From contig CANMAI010000004.1 of the NCBI GenBank assembly GCA_947495795.1, positions 62,001 to 126,000 on the forward strand: a stretch of DNA of 64,000 bases, given 5' to 3'. The position numbers and the translations under genes are program-made. Below, piece by piece: positions 45,130 to 55,145 of this stretch. The DNA is from an uncultured Paracoccaceae bacterium. Its GTDB lineage: Bacteria; Pseudomonadota; Alphaproteobacteria; Rhodobacterales; Rhodobacteraceae. A model generated the notes under the pieces. The model ran no database searches. It was not told the DNA's origin and worked only from the letters and a program-made list of their open reading frames with translations. Positions within the stretch are counted from its first letter, which is position 1. Each line of letters opens with the position of its first letter.

Positions 45130-46274
45130 GTCAAACGCTCCTTCGTATCAACACGGGGGCTCATTCTGGCGTAGGTTTCGGCAAATTCTTCCGTGGAAAA
45201 GCGGGGCGGTGTAGCTTCGATCCAAGTTGTACAATATCCATCCCAATACTGTGCTTTCGGCAGAAGGGCCAGACCGCCCTTGGCCTTGGCTTCTGTTATG
45301 ATCGCATCGGGCGAAAGAGCATTTCTATGCATTTCGAGATGCGCACTCAACGCCTGTGCCATCGCCACTTGGTGCTCTATCAAACGGGCAAATTGTGCTG
45401 CTACACGCGCCTCGGTGAGATAGCTCTCACCGGAAAGAAGTGTTCCAGCATCCGTACGCTTGAAATCTGCCTGCTCGCTTCTCGAAGGCGGGAGGCCAAA
45501 TTCCCGATGGAATGCTGCAAAACCATCCTCCAATGCCGAGAGGCCCTTCGCGGCGGCAGCTAAGGCGCCACCGGCACTCTCCATGAGTTTCATCGGATCT
45601 GCTGAACGAAACTCGTCTTCCACTCCAGCGGCCCGCAAAAAGGCCCGAAACGCTTTTCCTGCATCCGCAGAAGCTGCCGCCTTCTCGGATTGTTGTTCGC
45701 CAATCTTTACGACCGTATCCGGCGCCGCCGCATGTTCGCTCGCGCTGCTGGTGGCATTCCAATCATCTGGCAACAGTTTTGGCCCCGGTGTCGGTGCGGC
45801 GGCAATGCCATCAAGTGGTGTCCGAGTGCGGGAAATATCGTCTACGCCAGATAAGATACCCTCACTTGCAAGGCCTGGGAGAATGCTGCCTGCACTCTCG
45901 CCTGCAGGTGTTACATCAGAAAGAATAGAGGATATTGTAGGGGCTTCAGAAAGAGTGGCATCCACAAACTGCCCACTCTCGTAAGAGACCATCGCACGGA
46001 TCACACTGCCACCAATTGTCAGCTGTGCCCCATGCCCAAGCCGCGTTTCAATATTCGAATCAAGTGGATGACCTTCTAGTAGTACCGTTCCACTTGCGCG
46101 CAGAAAAAATCCATCCGACGCCCGGGAAATCGTCACCTGTCCGCTTTGACTTCCCTGTTCGGGTGGTAGAACCCAATCAGAGAAGCTATCCGTTCCCACA
46201 CGGAACGGGCTGATCCGAATCTCGCGACGCGCACCAGCTTGACGGCCATTGATTAGTTCCAGTGTCAGGTTCAT
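45126..46274 (-). CDS. T6SS forkhead-associated protein Fha (TagH)
   Basis: A 382-residue cytoplasmic protein. The N-terminal FHA domain (about residues 1-100; RREIRISPFRVGTDSFSDWV, QVTISRASDGFFLRASG) binds phosphothreonine. The C-terminal T6SS-specific region includes FRAFLRAAGVEDEF and YWDGYCTTWIEATPPRFSTE. In Agrobacterium and Pseudomonas, Fha activates assembly and is bound by TagF. The kinase that would normally phosphorylate partners is not visible here. It overlaps tssG by four bases. Confidence 0.9.
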   Translation of the reverse strand: MNLTLELINGRQAGARREIRISPFRVGTDSFSDWVLPPEQGSQSGQVTISRASDGFFLRASGTVLLEGHPLDSNIETRLGHGAQLTIGGSVIRAMVSYESGQFVDATLSEAPTISSILSDVTPAGESAGSILPGLASEGILSGVDDISRTRTPLDGIAAAPTPGPKLLPDDWNATSSASEHAAAPDTVVKIGEQQSEKAAASADAGKAFRAFLRAAGVEDEFRSADPMKLMESAGGALAAAAKGLSALEDGFAAFHREFGLPPSRSEQADFKRTDAGTLLSGESYLTEARVAAQFARLIEHQVAMAQALSAHLEMHRNALSPDAIITEAKAKGGLALLPKAQYWDGYCTTWIEATPPRFSTEEFAETYARMSPRVDTKERLT

Positions 46275-47245
46275 GCGTCAGCCCCTACGCTCGACCGGAT
46301 TATAGCATCGCCACTGTGATCCCTTATTGGCTCGGATTTGGCCCACATATTCCACCCAAGTCGCGCCTGTGGGCCAAGCCCGCCTATCTGGCAGTCTGGC
46401 ACATCATCGCGATGCAGAATGATTTGGATATCAAAATCAAGCACTGGTCCAATATACAGACGAATCAAACCCTGTAACTCCAACAGACGAGGTTGCCCCG
46501 GTTCGAGTGTCGCAAAATCGGGTTGGCGGATCGGACCCACAGCAACCCTGATTTTGCCGCCAAGATCCGATGTCTTGGCTCCGGCCATTGTGGTTTGCCC
46601 CAGAATAGCCCTGGCCCCGACACGGGTCTGCTCTGCCTCCGGAACATCCATCCAACGTTGTTGAAACTGCTGAATTTCCACCGGAAGTTCCAAAAATGTG
46701 GAAAGAACAGCGCGCAGTCCTTCAGCGCTCCTTGTTTTGTTGGAGAGCAAGCCAGCAAAGCGCAACAGCCTGTCCGATTTCGAGCCGACATGCTGCGAAA
46801 TGCCATCCGTTCCCAACCCGATTATAGAGTGAAGAACATTCACCAGACGGCCCGTCGCGCCGGAAGACCATTGGAGAAGGCCGGCAAGTCTGTATTTTTC
46901 AGATGCTTCTATCAAAAGCACAGTCAACCGCGCAGCAAATAAATCGAGAAAACGTGCCAGACCACGTTGCCTTTGCTTGTTCGATTGCGCAGCAATCTCT
47001 GTGTAAGCCGAAGGCAGAGGTGATGCCGGGCCAACAAGTCCCGCAAGGTGAGCCGTTATCCTGATTTCTGTATCAAGCTCCTCAACCCGACTGACTGGTA
47101 CCGGTCGTAGAGCAGAAGTAGGCTCTGAGACAATTTCCAGAAACTTGCCCCGTTCGGTCGCTGTTGCTTCGGCAAGCCGCAGCGCAGTTGTCACATCGAA
47201 ATCCTGTGGTCGTGCGGTCAAATGTTGAAAGGTTCCCTCCCTCAT
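46271..47245 (-). CDS. tssG: T6SS baseplate subunit TssG
   Basis: A 324-residue baseplate wedge subunit that pairs with TssF. Recognisable stretches are VEELDTEIRITAHLAGLVGP with the conserved GPASPLPSAYTE that follows, and GLLSNKTRSAEGLRAVLSTF, and QRWMDVPEAEQTRVG near the C-terminal half. I chose the ATG at 47245, overlapping the tssF stop (ATGA), rather than an extension 33 bases upstream. Confidence 0.93.
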   Translation of the reverse strand: MREGTFQHLTARPQDFDVTTALRLAEATATERGKFLEIVSEPTSALRPVPVSRVEELDTEIRITAHLAGLVGPASPLPSAYTEIAAQSNKQRQRGLARFLDLFAARLTVLLIEASEKYRLAGLLQWSSGATGRLVNVLHSIIGLGTDGISQHVGSKSDRLLRFAGLLSNKTRSAEGLRAVLSTFLELPVEIQQFQQRWMDVPEAEQTRVGARAILGQTTMAGAKTSDLGGKIRVAVGPIRQPDFATLEPGQPRLLELQGLIRLYIGPVLDFDIQIILHRDDVPDCQIGGLGPQARLGWNMWAKSEPIRDHSGDAIIRSSVGADA

Positions 47246-49017
47246 AGGAACACACCTTCGCCAGCTCGCGCAGACCACCGCGCCAAAAGGTCCGGCGCAC
47301 CGGACATCTGGGCGCTGAGACGTGTGTAGGTGTTGAGAGTGGTATAGGCGCCGAGGAAGCGATCAAGGACTGTAGCAAACACATAAGCCTCAGCCGGCAC
47401 AATCAGATCCGGATCGAAAGTGATGTGAATGTCCAGGCCACTCACCATGCTGTCGCCCACCCGCGCGACGCCTTGCGTACCTACGACCTCGGAAACCGAG
47501 TCGATCATCTGATCGATTTCTTGACTGGATTGCATATTGTAGAGCTTCAGAATGCCTCGCAATACATCCGCCCCACCTTGTGAAACCGAAAGATGGTTGA
47601 GTGTGAGGTGGGACAAAAGCCGCCAGCTTCGTTCATCATTGTCGCTCTGCCACTGGGTAGGGGTCATTGGCTCAAGGCATTTTACTGAACCTACCAAATC
47701 GGATTGGGTAGTGGCAAAAAGGCGAGGAGCACCGCCACCAAAGGGCAGCTTTGAGGGCAAATCACCATTGAAAGCGCGGACGTCAGCACCCGCGACAATG
47801 TTGTCGTGCCCCTTCGGTCGACGGATATGATCAACAAAGGCGAGCCGTGTTGTATAGGTACGCGTCCCTTGGTCCGAAGGACGGTGCAACTGCCAGTGCA
47901 GTGTGTCCGCATCAGGACTACTCTGACTTTCAAAAAACGGGCGTGCCTTCAGTTTTTGACCGCTGTTGTGCGTAAGGCTGACCTCTTTGATTGAGTGGAT
48001 CATCTGGGTCTTCGGGCGGCGCGCATTAGCCCTAATTGGGTACTCAGTGCGCGTTGCATCAAGCAGAATTGGTTCTGCCCGCGCATCGAACAGGTTGATC
48101 ACTGGTGTCGCAAATAAGATCAACGCAGTTGGCACTGCCGCAATCTCAGCCTTGGTTGGACTGCGGTTGAAATAGAAATAGAGGTCAACCCGATCAGAGC
48201 CTCTTGGCGTACCGATTTCAACATCAAAGAACCGAAACTTCTGAGGCAACGCAAAGAACTCGGTCAGTATCCGATATGAGGGAAAGGCACTTCTCGGATA
48301 CGGCAGCATCGCTTCGTTTCTTGCAAAACCCACGGGCTTTACACATGTGGCAGGCATTATGTGGGGCGATGCATCATTAGAATGCTCGGCCACAGCCACG
48401 CCCATGCAAGCGTTATGGATCAGCTCAAAAAGGCCGGCCGCCTGTGGCGCTGACGCCTGAATGTAAAACCGCAGCCGATCAGTCTTCAAATCGGAAAGAA
48501 CAGTCTTCCCCCGCGGCCTAATTGTTATTCGCAAGCATCCCGCCGGGCTTTGACCAGGAAAGGCAGGAGCATCCAGCGGTCGCACCATTGCTTCGGTCGA
48601 AACGATCTCGATTGGCGCAAGCGTCACATCCTGCGTCGTTCGAAATCTGCAAACATCATCCCCGACCGCTTCGGAAGATATCTCGGTTCCTCGAGGAACG
48701 ATCTGTGCACCATCCAGTCCGGGAACCGGCTCTAACGCGACTACGGACATAGCGGGAAGGGGCGCAAGGTAATGAGGGTAAAGTGTTTCCAACAATGAAT
48801 CCGAAAGCTCGGGAAAACTGTCATCCAGCTTCTGGCGAATGCGGGCGGTGGAGAACGCAAACGCCTGTATAAGCCGCTCCACATGCGGATCATCCGAGGT
48901 ATCGCGCGAAAGCCGAAGGCGGCCCGCAATTTTCGGATAAGCTTGCGCAAAACGGGCCGCTCGGCCTCTTAAGGCCGTCAATTCCTCATTATAGAATTCG
49001 AGGAAGCGATTAGCCAC
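47242..49017 (-). CDS. tssF: T6SS baseplate subunit TssF
   Basis: A 591-residue baseplate protein. The start NRFLEFYNEELTALRGRAAR is diagnostic, followed by DPHVERLIQAFAFSTARIRQ and LYPHYLAPLPAMSVV. I chose the GTG at 49017, with GGAGG upstream and an eight-base overlap with the tssE stop, over a start 138 bases further upstream that adds unrelated sequence. It forms the wedge with TssG, TssE and TssK. Confidence 0.94.
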   Translation of the reverse strand: MANRFLEFYNEELTALRGRAARFAQAYPKIAGRLRLSRDTSDDPHVERLIQAFAFSTARIRQKLDDSFPELSDSLLETLYPHYLAPLPAMSVVALEPVPGLDGAQIVPRGTEISSEAVGDDVCRFRTTQDVTLAPIEIVSTEAMVRPLDAPAFPGQSPAGCLRITIRPRGKTVLSDLKTDRLRFYIQASAPQAAGLFELIHNACMGVAVAEHSNDASPHIMPATCVKPVGFARNEAMLPYPRSAFPSYRILTEFFALPQKFRFFDVEIGTPRGSDRVDLYFYFNRSPTKAEIAAVPTALILFATPVINLFDARAEPILLDATRTEYPIRANARRPKTQMIHSIKEVSLTHNSGQKLKARPFFESQSSPDADTLHWQLHRPSDQGTRTYTTRLAFVDHIRRPKGHDNIVAGADVRAFNGDLPSKLPFGGGAPRLFATTQSDLVGSVKCLEPMTPTQWQSDNDERSWRLLSHLTLNHLSVSQGGADVLRGILKLYNMQSSQEIDQMIDSVSEVVGTQGVARVGDSMVSGLDIHITFDPDLIVPAEAYVFATVLDRFLGAYTTLNTYTRLSAQMSGAPDLLARWSARAGEGVFL

Positions 49018-49516
49018 GTCCGGCCTCCTGCACAGAAAAACGTTGCGTAACCGGATCAAGGCGCGTTTCGTAGTTAAGTTCAGGCATACCTTCCTGCAAT
49101 CGATATACAGCACGAATTTGAAGGCGAAGTGTCCGTTGTGCAGAACTTGCTGCATCCCTGATCGTCACGCGTAGCTCATCCAGGCGCGGCTCATAAATTT
49201 GGATCCGGTTTTCCAAGTCCTGCGCCAAAGCCGCCCTCTGGGTGTCGGTCACGAGGCTAGAGCCAAAAAAGCCCGGCACCCCGAAAGTAAGCAGCGATCC
49301 CTCCAGACCGTCCAACGACTTCGGCGGAGTGACCGGACGGCACCTTGTATTCAGCAGTATTTCCAGATCCCGCCGCAGCCCCTCCCGGATATCAGCAATT
49401 TGTTCGCCCCGCGTTCTAGGTGGATCCGCTTCAAGATCAGCATCCCGATCTACCAGGCGGTCCAACAGGGAAAGCGCCAAGGTTCCGGAAGCCAGTTCTT
49501 TACGTGGGTCAGCCAT
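49010..49516 (-). CDS. tssE: T6SS baseplate subunit TssE (gp25-like)
   Basis: A 168-residue gp25-like protein that nucleates the sheath on the baseplate. Conserved parts are LALSLLDRLVDRD near the start, REGLRRDLEILLNTR, LLTFGVPGFFGSS and EPRLDELRVTI. The ATG at 49516 gives an eight-base overlap (ATGGCTGA) with tagJ; an 11-residue extension is less likely. Confidence 0.93.
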   Translation of the reverse strand: MADPRKELASGTLALSLLDRLVDRDADLEADPPRTRGEQIADIREGLRRDLEILLNTRCRPVTPPKSLDGLEGSLLTFGVPGFFGSSLVTDTQRAALAQDLENRIQIYEPRLDELRVTIRDAASSAQRTLRLQIRAVYRLQEGMPELNYETRLDPVTQRFSVQEAGRG

Positions 49517-50303
49517 CGGCCGCAGGGAACCTAATCTCTTCGGCATCATGGATGCCTTTCATCTCATCATTCACCAGATACCCTCTTTGACCGGTGCCGA
49601 GCACCGTTCCGCCGGGGCCATCATTCCACTCCGTTTTGTGAGCAAGACGGTGTGAAGCATCCTCCGAGCCAAGATAAACAGCTGGAACCAAAATCTCAGC
49701 TTCCGCTCCATCCGCAAGCAGAAGGGAGGCGCGGCGGAACGCGAGATCGCGGATACTTTCTCTTTGCTTGAAGCGAATTGCTGATATCCGCTCGAAATCG
49801 ACCCACAGATAGTTCCCACCAGAACTGATCACCTCCAGTGCGTGCGGCAGAGCATCATTGAGATCGCGCAGATCTTCAACCGGTTCACCGTTCCAAATGG
49901 CCGGACGATGGTCCCGCGCAGCTTCAAGTGCAGCAAGCGCGTTCTCACATTCTGCCGCATCTCCAGCTCTTATCGCGAGATTAAGCTTTATGGCCAATCC
50001 ATCGCACTCCGAAGGTCCGCCCGGAAAGTCGGGCAATGCGCCATCACTCGCCCAAGCCTCGCGCGTAAACATTCCCCTCAGGTGTTGGCGCAAGACGCCG
50101 AGCCCAACCGCCAGATCCGGCGCTGCGTCAGCTGCAAGTCGGGCATGCGTCTCTGCCCGCTCGTAGGCACCTGCAACAATCAGCAAATCCACCAAGGCTA
50201 ACCGCGTGGAGACACTACGCGGCGAAGTCTTTACTGCTGCACCTGCTACTGTGATCGCCTCGCTAAGCTCCGCACTGTCGATCAATTGGCTGAGTACGTT
50301 CAT
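49509..50303 (-). CDS. T6SS accessory protein TagJ (ImpE)
   Basis: A 264-residue ImpE-family protein with helical repeats at the N-terminus (residues about 10-75, TPR-like) and the C-terminal ImpE core NYLWVDFERISAIRFKQRES then ILVPAVYLGSEDASHRLA. In studied systems TagJ binds the sheath protein TssB and aids ClpV-dependent disassembly but is dispensable. It lies between tssE and the tssC pair, as in Agrobacterium, and overlaps the upstream tssC by four bases. Confidence 0.9.
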   Translation of the reverse strand: MNVLSQLIDSAELSEAITVAGAAVKTSPRSVSTRLALVDLLIVAGAYERAETHARLAADAAPDLAVGLGVLRQHLRGMFTREAWASDGALPDFPGGPSECDGLAIKLNLAIRAGDAAECENALAALEAARDHRPAIWNGEPVEDLRDLNDALPHALEVISSGGNYLWVDFERISAIRFKQRESIRDLAFRRASLLLADGAEAEILVPAVYLGSEDASHRLAHKTEWNDGPGGTVLGTGQRGYLVNDEMKGIHDAEEIRFPAADG

Positions 50304-51709
50304 CCCACGGCCTCTCTCAGTTCGGTGGCATCGGCCACAAGGTGAAACGATGTCGAAACATCATCAAGTTGGAAATGCGGCTGTAGATGAACACGGCATC
50401 CATAGGCCCCGGGTCGCCCCGGAAGCGCGGAAACCGCCACATCAGCATGTCGGAGTGGATACTCTGCCTTAAGGCGCTGAGACGCATCATCGTTGCCGAT
50501 TGTGTACTGCAAGAGCCACCCATTCAGTCGACGCTCCAAGGAAGGAGCATCCGCAATGGAGCCGATCTCATCTCTCATAATAACTTTCAGGTAGTGAGCA
50601 AACCGCGCGGCACATAGTACGTACTGCAACATTGCAGTTATACGGGCGTTCTGACTGGCCTGCGCATCGGAAAAACTCTTTGGCCTATGCAGGGACTGGT
50701 TAGAGTTAAATACTAGGGCAGGCATCAGATACGGTGTAGATATCGGTATCAAACCCAGTTCAGCCATTGCCTGCTCCTGGCCGCTGGTCAAACGCACTTC
50801 TATCGGTGGCTGATGGAACAACTCGTTGGTGTCCATTCCATAGTCCAGTGGTGTGAAGCTTGAAACCAGCCCTCCGCCAGTATCGTCCTGGCGTGCGCCA
50901 CGGCTTTCGGCGAACCAGCCACTTTCGATAAACTGATTTATCGCAGTCGCGGCATAGGCAAATGCTCCATTTATCCATAAAGGTTTGTCTTGATCTTCTC
51001 TATGTACGAAGCCGTCTGCGCGATAGCTACTCTCCAAGTGTGTTGGCTGGCGAAGCATCATCCTCGGAGCAACCAGCCCTATAAAGCGCGCGTCTTCACG
51101 ATCGCGAAGGGAAGACCAGCGGATACCATCAGCCCCTTCAAACGCACCACGCATATCGAAGACCTGATCCAGTTCCCCGAAAGCATCCAATCCCAGGGCA
51201 TCCGGAGCGAGGCCTGCCACGAAGGGGCAAAAGGCAGCAGCCGCAATTTCGGCGATCTGGCGTAAAGTATCGACTTGATCACCACGCTCTGGATCCACCC
51301 TATGGCTTACAGCGTAGTCACCGATCAAAAGCCCAAAAGGCTCTCCACCTGGCATCCCAAATTCTTGACTGTAAACCAACTCAAAAACATGGCTTTGGTC
51401 AAAATCGATTGTTCGAGCAAGGTTTCGAGAAAGCTGCTGCCAGCTCACGTCCAAAAGCCGCAGTTTCACTGAGCGGTCGGGGCCGATGCTCTCGATGAGC
51501 GCATATATACCCCGCCAACGGGCCTCCATTTCCTGAAATCGTGGCGCATTGCGGATTGCATTCACTTGGCGCGACAGAAGTACATCTAATCCCGCAATCA
51601 GAGCTTCTGCCATCGCCATCGGGTCGAGCCTGCTGTCTAACACCGGTCGTTCCAACGGATCCGCCACGCCTGTCCGCGTCGGGCGGTCTGGCGCTACGGT
51701 CTCTGACAT
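50300..51709 (-). CDS. T6SS sheath protein TssC, second paralogue
   Basis: A 469-residue TssC paralogue. Family segments are FQEMEARWRGIYALIES, HVFELVYSQEFGMPGGEPFG, LLIGDYAVSH and ARFAHYLKVIMRDEIGS. It is clearly related to, but diverged from, the TssC encoded directly upstream. Agrobacterium has the same arrangement (TssC40 and TssC41), in which the product nearest tssB is the main sheath partner. This copy may be a variant sheath or baseplate-proximal subunit; its exact role is not established. Confidence 0.9.
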   Translation of the reverse strand: MSETVAPDRPTRTGVADPLERPVLDSRLDPMAMAEALIAGLDVLLSRQVNAIRNAPRFQEMEARWRGIYALIESIGPDRSVKLRLLDVSWQQLSRNLARTIDFDQSHVFELVYSQEFGMPGGEPFGLLIGDYAVSHRVDPERGDQVDTLRQIAEIAAAAFCPFVAGLAPDALGLDAFGELDQVFDMRGAFEGADGIRWSSLRDREDARFIGLVAPRMMLRQPTHLESSYRADGFVHREDQDKPLWINGAFAYAATAINQFIESGWFAESRGARQDDTGGGLVSSFTPLDYGMDTNELFHQPPIEVRLTSGQEQAMAELGLIPISTPYLMPALVFNSNQSLHRPKSFSDAQASQNARITAMLQYVLCAARFAHYLKVIMRDEIGSIADAPSLERRLNGWLLQYTIGNDDASQRLKAEYPLRHADVAVSALPGRPGAYGCRVHLQPHFQLDDVSTSFHLVADATELREAVG

Positions 51710-51714
51710 AAAGC

Positions 51715-53193
51715 TTAGCCCTTTTCAGGAATCCGAGCGACCATGCGGAGCGATGTTGTGAGTTCCTCCATCTGGAGCCATGGGCGAAGCCACGCGACGG
51801 CGTTGTAGCTACCAGGCTTGCCTGGAACCTCTTCCACCTTCACTCGGGCATCGCGCAAAGGATACTTGGCACGCATTTCCGGCCCGGCATCGTCGTTGGA
51901 GTTCACATAGTTGCCGATCCATCGATTCAACCACTCCTCGCAATCCTCACGTTCCATGAAAGAGCCGATCTTGTCGCGCCCGATAACCTTGAGGTAGTGG
52001 GCGAACCGAGATGTAGCCATTATATAGGGTAGACGCGCCGAAATTGCTGCATTCTCTGTTGCCTCTGGAGTATCGTATTTCGTCGGCTTGTGCGTTGTCT
52101 GCGCTCCGAAGAACACAGCATAATCTGTGTTCTTGTAGTAACAAAGCGGCAGGAAGCCCATGTTGCCGAGTTCTGAGTCGCGCCGATCAGTGATCGCCAC
52201 TTCGGTTGGGCACTTGATATCCGTATCGCCATCATCGGTTGAGAAAAGATGCATGGGCAGGCTATCCACCTTACCCCCGTTCTCAGCTCCGCGAATGGCC
52301 GTGCACCAACCCGACTCCTGAAAGGCATTCGTAAGGCGTGTGCCCATCACATAGGAGGCATTCATCCAACAATAGTTGTTGTGCGGGATCTGGTCGCCAT
52401 CAAAAGATGCGGCTTCATCGTATTTGAAAGCTTCGATAGTCCGTGTTTTTGGGCCGTAGGGCACGCGCGCCAAAACGCGAGGCATAGTAAGCGTCACGAA
52501 ACGGCTGTCATCGCTTTCCCGGAAAGCTCGCCATTTTGCGTACTCCGAGCTGTCAAAAATCTTCGAAAGATCGCGCGGCTTGGAAAGCTCTGTATAGTCG
52601 TCGAACCCAAAGAGCTTGGGGCTGGCAGCGGAAATAAACGGTGCGAAAGCAGCTGCCGATACCGAACTGAGATTTTCCAGAAGTTCAACATCTTCAAACG
52701 TGTTCTCAAACTCATAATCACCAATCAGAGCACCAATCGGCTCACCGCCGGCAGTGCCAAACTCGTTTTCATAGATGGATTTGAACAGGCGGCTCTGATC
52801 GAACTCCATTGCTTTCAGCAGATCCTTGGAAAGCTCAGCCTTGCTGGCATTCAACACACGCACCTTGAGATTTGAACTCGTGTTGGAATTTTTCAGAAGA
52901 AAATTCAGCCCCCGCCACGAGCCTTCCAGTTTGGAGAACTTTTCACTCTGCATGATCACAGCAAGCTGACGTGAGATCTTATCGTCAATCGCGTCAATCG
53001 CCTTGGACAGCGTAATTGTGAGGTTTCGATTGAACGTCACCGTCCCTTCCATCGCCTCATCGGTTAGCGTGCGCAACAAATCGGCTGTGCGGTCTGGATC
53101 CGTTTGTTTGGTCACGCCGATCACTTGATCCAGCAGACTGGTCTCTGTGGCAGTCGATGTATTTTCTGCGTCCCTTTGAGTGGAGGTGTTCAT
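51715..53193 (-). CDS. tssC: T6SS sheath large subunit TssC
   Basis: A 492-residue contractile-sheath subunit (VipB-like). Hallmarks are KLEGSWRGLNFLLKNSNTSS, LFKSIYENEFGTAGGEPIGA, LIGDYEF, PLCYYKNTDYAVFFGAQT and ATSRFAHYLKVIGRDKIGSF. It assembles with TssB around the Hcp tube. GGAGAG precedes the ATG. It starts three bases after the tssB stop and leads into the second tssC after five. Confidence 0.96.
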   Translation of the reverse strand: MNTSTQRDAENTSTATETSLLDQVIGVTKQTDPDRTADLLRTLTDEAMEGTVTFNRNLTITLSKAIDAIDDKISRQLAVIMQSEKFSKLEGSWRGLNFLLKNSNTSSNLKVRVLNASKAELSKDLLKAMEFDQSRLFKSIYENEFGTAGGEPIGALIGDYEFENTFEDVELLENLSSVSAAAFAPFISAASPKLFGFDDYTELSKPRDLSKIFDSSEYAKWRAFRESDDSRFVTLTMPRVLARVPYGPKTRTIEAFKYDEAASFDGDQIPHNNYCWMNASYVMGTRLTNAFQESGWCTAIRGAENGGKVDSLPMHLFSTDDGDTDIKCPTEVAITDRRDSELGNMGFLPLCYYKNTDYAVFFGAQTTHKPTKYDTPEATENAAISARLPYIMATSRFAHYLKVIGRDKIGSFMEREDCEEWLNRWIGNYVNSNDDAGPEMRAKYPLRDARVKVEEVPGKPGSYNAVAWLRPWLQMEELTTSLRMVARIPEKG

Positions 53194-53196
53194 GGG

Positions 53197-53706
53197 TCAG
53201 CTCTCCTTCTCTGTTTTGGACTGAAGATCATCGGCCAGCCCTTTCAGCGCATCACTATCCTGCAGGATCTTCTCCAACAGCAGTTCAAGGTCCTCGGAAC
53301 GATCCGCCTTGCTCATCAAATCTCGCAGTTCATTGCGGGCTTCCAACAGCTTCTTCAGCGCGGGTACCTGCTCAACCACGGCAGCAGGATCAAAATCATC
53401 AAGCTTTGAGAAGGCCAGATCTACGCGCATCTCAGAGCCATTCTCCTCAAGAGTGTTCTCAACACGCATTTTGAGGCCCGGCTTCATCTGCTCCATTACG
53501 CGATCAAAATTGTCGATATCGACTTGAACAAACTTTCTGTCCCCAAAGGGCCTTGGCTCTTCCGTGGGATCCCCAGAAAAATCACCCATAACACCGACAA
53601 CGAAGGGCAGTTCCTTCTCGATCATGGCACCTTCGGTTTCCACTTCATATTTGATGTGGACCCGCGGCTTACGGACCTTATCGAGTTTGTCATGTACGCT
53701 CGCCAT
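53197..53706 (-). CDS. tssB: T6SS sheath small subunit TssB
   Basis: A 169-residue sheath subunit (VipA-like) that interlocks with TssC. Family segments are [45 protein letters not shown] and [18 protein letters not shown] chose the ATG at 53706 (product [10 protein letters not shown]...), with GGGA upstream, over a longer frame whose added 28 residues are not TssB-like. A 162-base gap separates it from tssA and could hold an internal promoter. Confidence 0.94.
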   Translation of the reverse strand: MASVHDKLDKVRKPRVHIKYEVETEGAMIEKELPFVVGVMGDFSGDPTEEPRPFGDRKFVQVDIDNFDRVMEQMKPGLKMRVENTLEENGSEMRVDLAFSKLDDFDPAAVVEQVPALKKLLEARNELRDLMSKADRSEDLELLLEKILQDSDALKGLADDLQSKTEKES

Positions 53707-53868
53707 CAGCATTTCCCTTTTCAACTGTCGGCCTAAAGCACTCAAATCTTTAGAAAGCGCGCCTTGGGCATTAGCAAAATAGTAATACAAGCCTGCTGCG
53801 CCCGCGCAAGCCTTGAATCCGCCACATTTGTGACAGCTTCACGTCTGTGCATATGTCTTAACCCTTGC

Positions 53869-54930
53869 TCAGTTAGCCTGATCGTCTTGGATGCCCGCTG
53901 TGGTGAGGACTGCGCGGCGCGTATGCTCATCGGGAATCAACTCGGCTAATAGGTTGACGAAATCCAATTTGCCCCGCCGCACCAATGTCTCAAGGGCCGG
54001 GGCAATTGGTGAATGCGGTTCGGCCTTACGGAAATACTTCGCGACCTCAAGCAAGCGCCGGAAAGCTTCATCCCGGTTCGTGATCATACCAGATTGCATT
54101 GCCGGTGGAGCAGTAACAGAAGTGGATGTCGCGATATCAGCCATTGCCGCATCCTTTTCCGACGCTTCCGAATCTCTCTCAACCATTAGGTGGCCAGCCA
54201 TAACACGCATTGCTGCGGCCATATCCTCGAGAATATTGCGGATTGAGCTCGTAGGCGGGGAATCCGCACCGTAGGCCTCAGCAAAAGCTGCATCACAGGC
54301 CTCAAGCGCTGCTGCACTCTCGGAAATCGCCACTGCATGGGCGCTTACTCGGGCGCTGCCCTGTTCCGACAGCGCTGCCACAATTGCGTCGCGATCTTGT
54401 CCAAGCTCGTACTGCCATAGGGTATGCTCTCCGTACCCATACCCTGGGACCAGTGAAGAAAGCTGCAGTGGGGGAATAAGCGTGCCCTTCTGGCCGATAC
54501 CGTTCAGAGCTGCAAAGGGCGCTACCTTGTCTGACGGTGTTTCATCATCAACAGAATAAAGGGCATCCCCAAAATTTGTAACAAGTTGACTGATGAGCTT
54601 CAGGCTTGCACGAAGCCCATGAATACCGTCAATCCGTACAGCAGCCTCAGCCCACCAACTGGCAATTTCCAAATCTTTCGTGGCGTTGGCAAGCATCTCC
54701 TCTGCAGCAGCACGCACATCGCGCCACTCGGGGCGCATTTGCAGGCGCCGCCCAGGATCCTCATCTTGCTCCTGATTGCGTTCTTCGCGCCGCGCGAGAC
54801 TACGCAAATCCTTCAAGCTGCGGTACGCTGGAAGGAGTGCCGCATCTAAGCGGGCATTCTGGCCCATCGGAAAATCGCCTTCGAAAGGCACGGCCAGGTG
54901 ATTGTAACCCATATCGGCTGCATCGCTCAT
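53869..54930 (-). CDS. tssA: T6SS cap/assembly protein TssA
   Basis: A 353-residue TssA with an ImpA_N domain near the start (AVPFEGDFPMGQNARLD then PEWRDVRAAAEEMLANATKD, LEIASWWAEAAVRIDGIHGL). The C-terminal helical segment includes REEAFRRL-like NRDEAFRRLLEVAKYFRKAE and PHSPIAPALETLVRRGKLDF. TssA helps start tail assembly and can cap the growing sheath. It is the first gene of the leftward T6SS operon, divergent from tssH. Only part of the N-terminus is typical, so TssA subclass is uncertain. Confidence 0.9.
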   Translation of the reverse strand: MSDAADMGYNHLAVPFEGDFPMGQNARLDAALLPAYRSLKDLRSLARREERNQEQDEDPGRRLQMRPEWRDVRAAAEEMLANATKDLEIASWWAEAAVRIDGIHGLRASLKLISQLVTNFGDALYSVDDETPSDKVAPFAALNGIGQKGTLIPPLQLSSLVPGYGYGEHTLWQYELGQDRDAIVAALSEQGSARVSAHAVAISESAAALEACDAAFAEAYGADSPPTSSIRNILEDMAAAMRVMAGHLMVERDSEASEKDAAMADIATSTSVTAPPAMQSGMITNRDEAFRRLLEVAKYFRKAEPHSPIAPALETLVRRGKLDFVNLLAELIPDEHTRRAVLTTAGIQDDQAN

Positions 54931-55054
54931 TTTTCACCCCGCTTTCGTATTCATCGAGAGGAATGCCACTTGACGCCCCGAAAGGCGAGCGTCTTATTAG
55001 CGTTATCCATTTTGAATAGTCTGGAGGCAACGCGTTGGGCCATTGTTTCTGTTT
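54931..55054. promoter_or_regulatory. divergent promoter region of the T6SS
   Basis: This short gap between the tssA ATG and the probable tssH start region must carry promoters for both the large leftward operon and tssH. No clear operator or consensus box was recognised. No gene is visible. Confidence 0.45.
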
Positions 55055-55145
55055 ATGAGTACCTCAGGCAATACCCCAACAAAACAGGACCGGAAAACTG
55101 GCTGTTATTGATCTTCATATTCTTGTTCGGCGGCTGGATGCGCCG

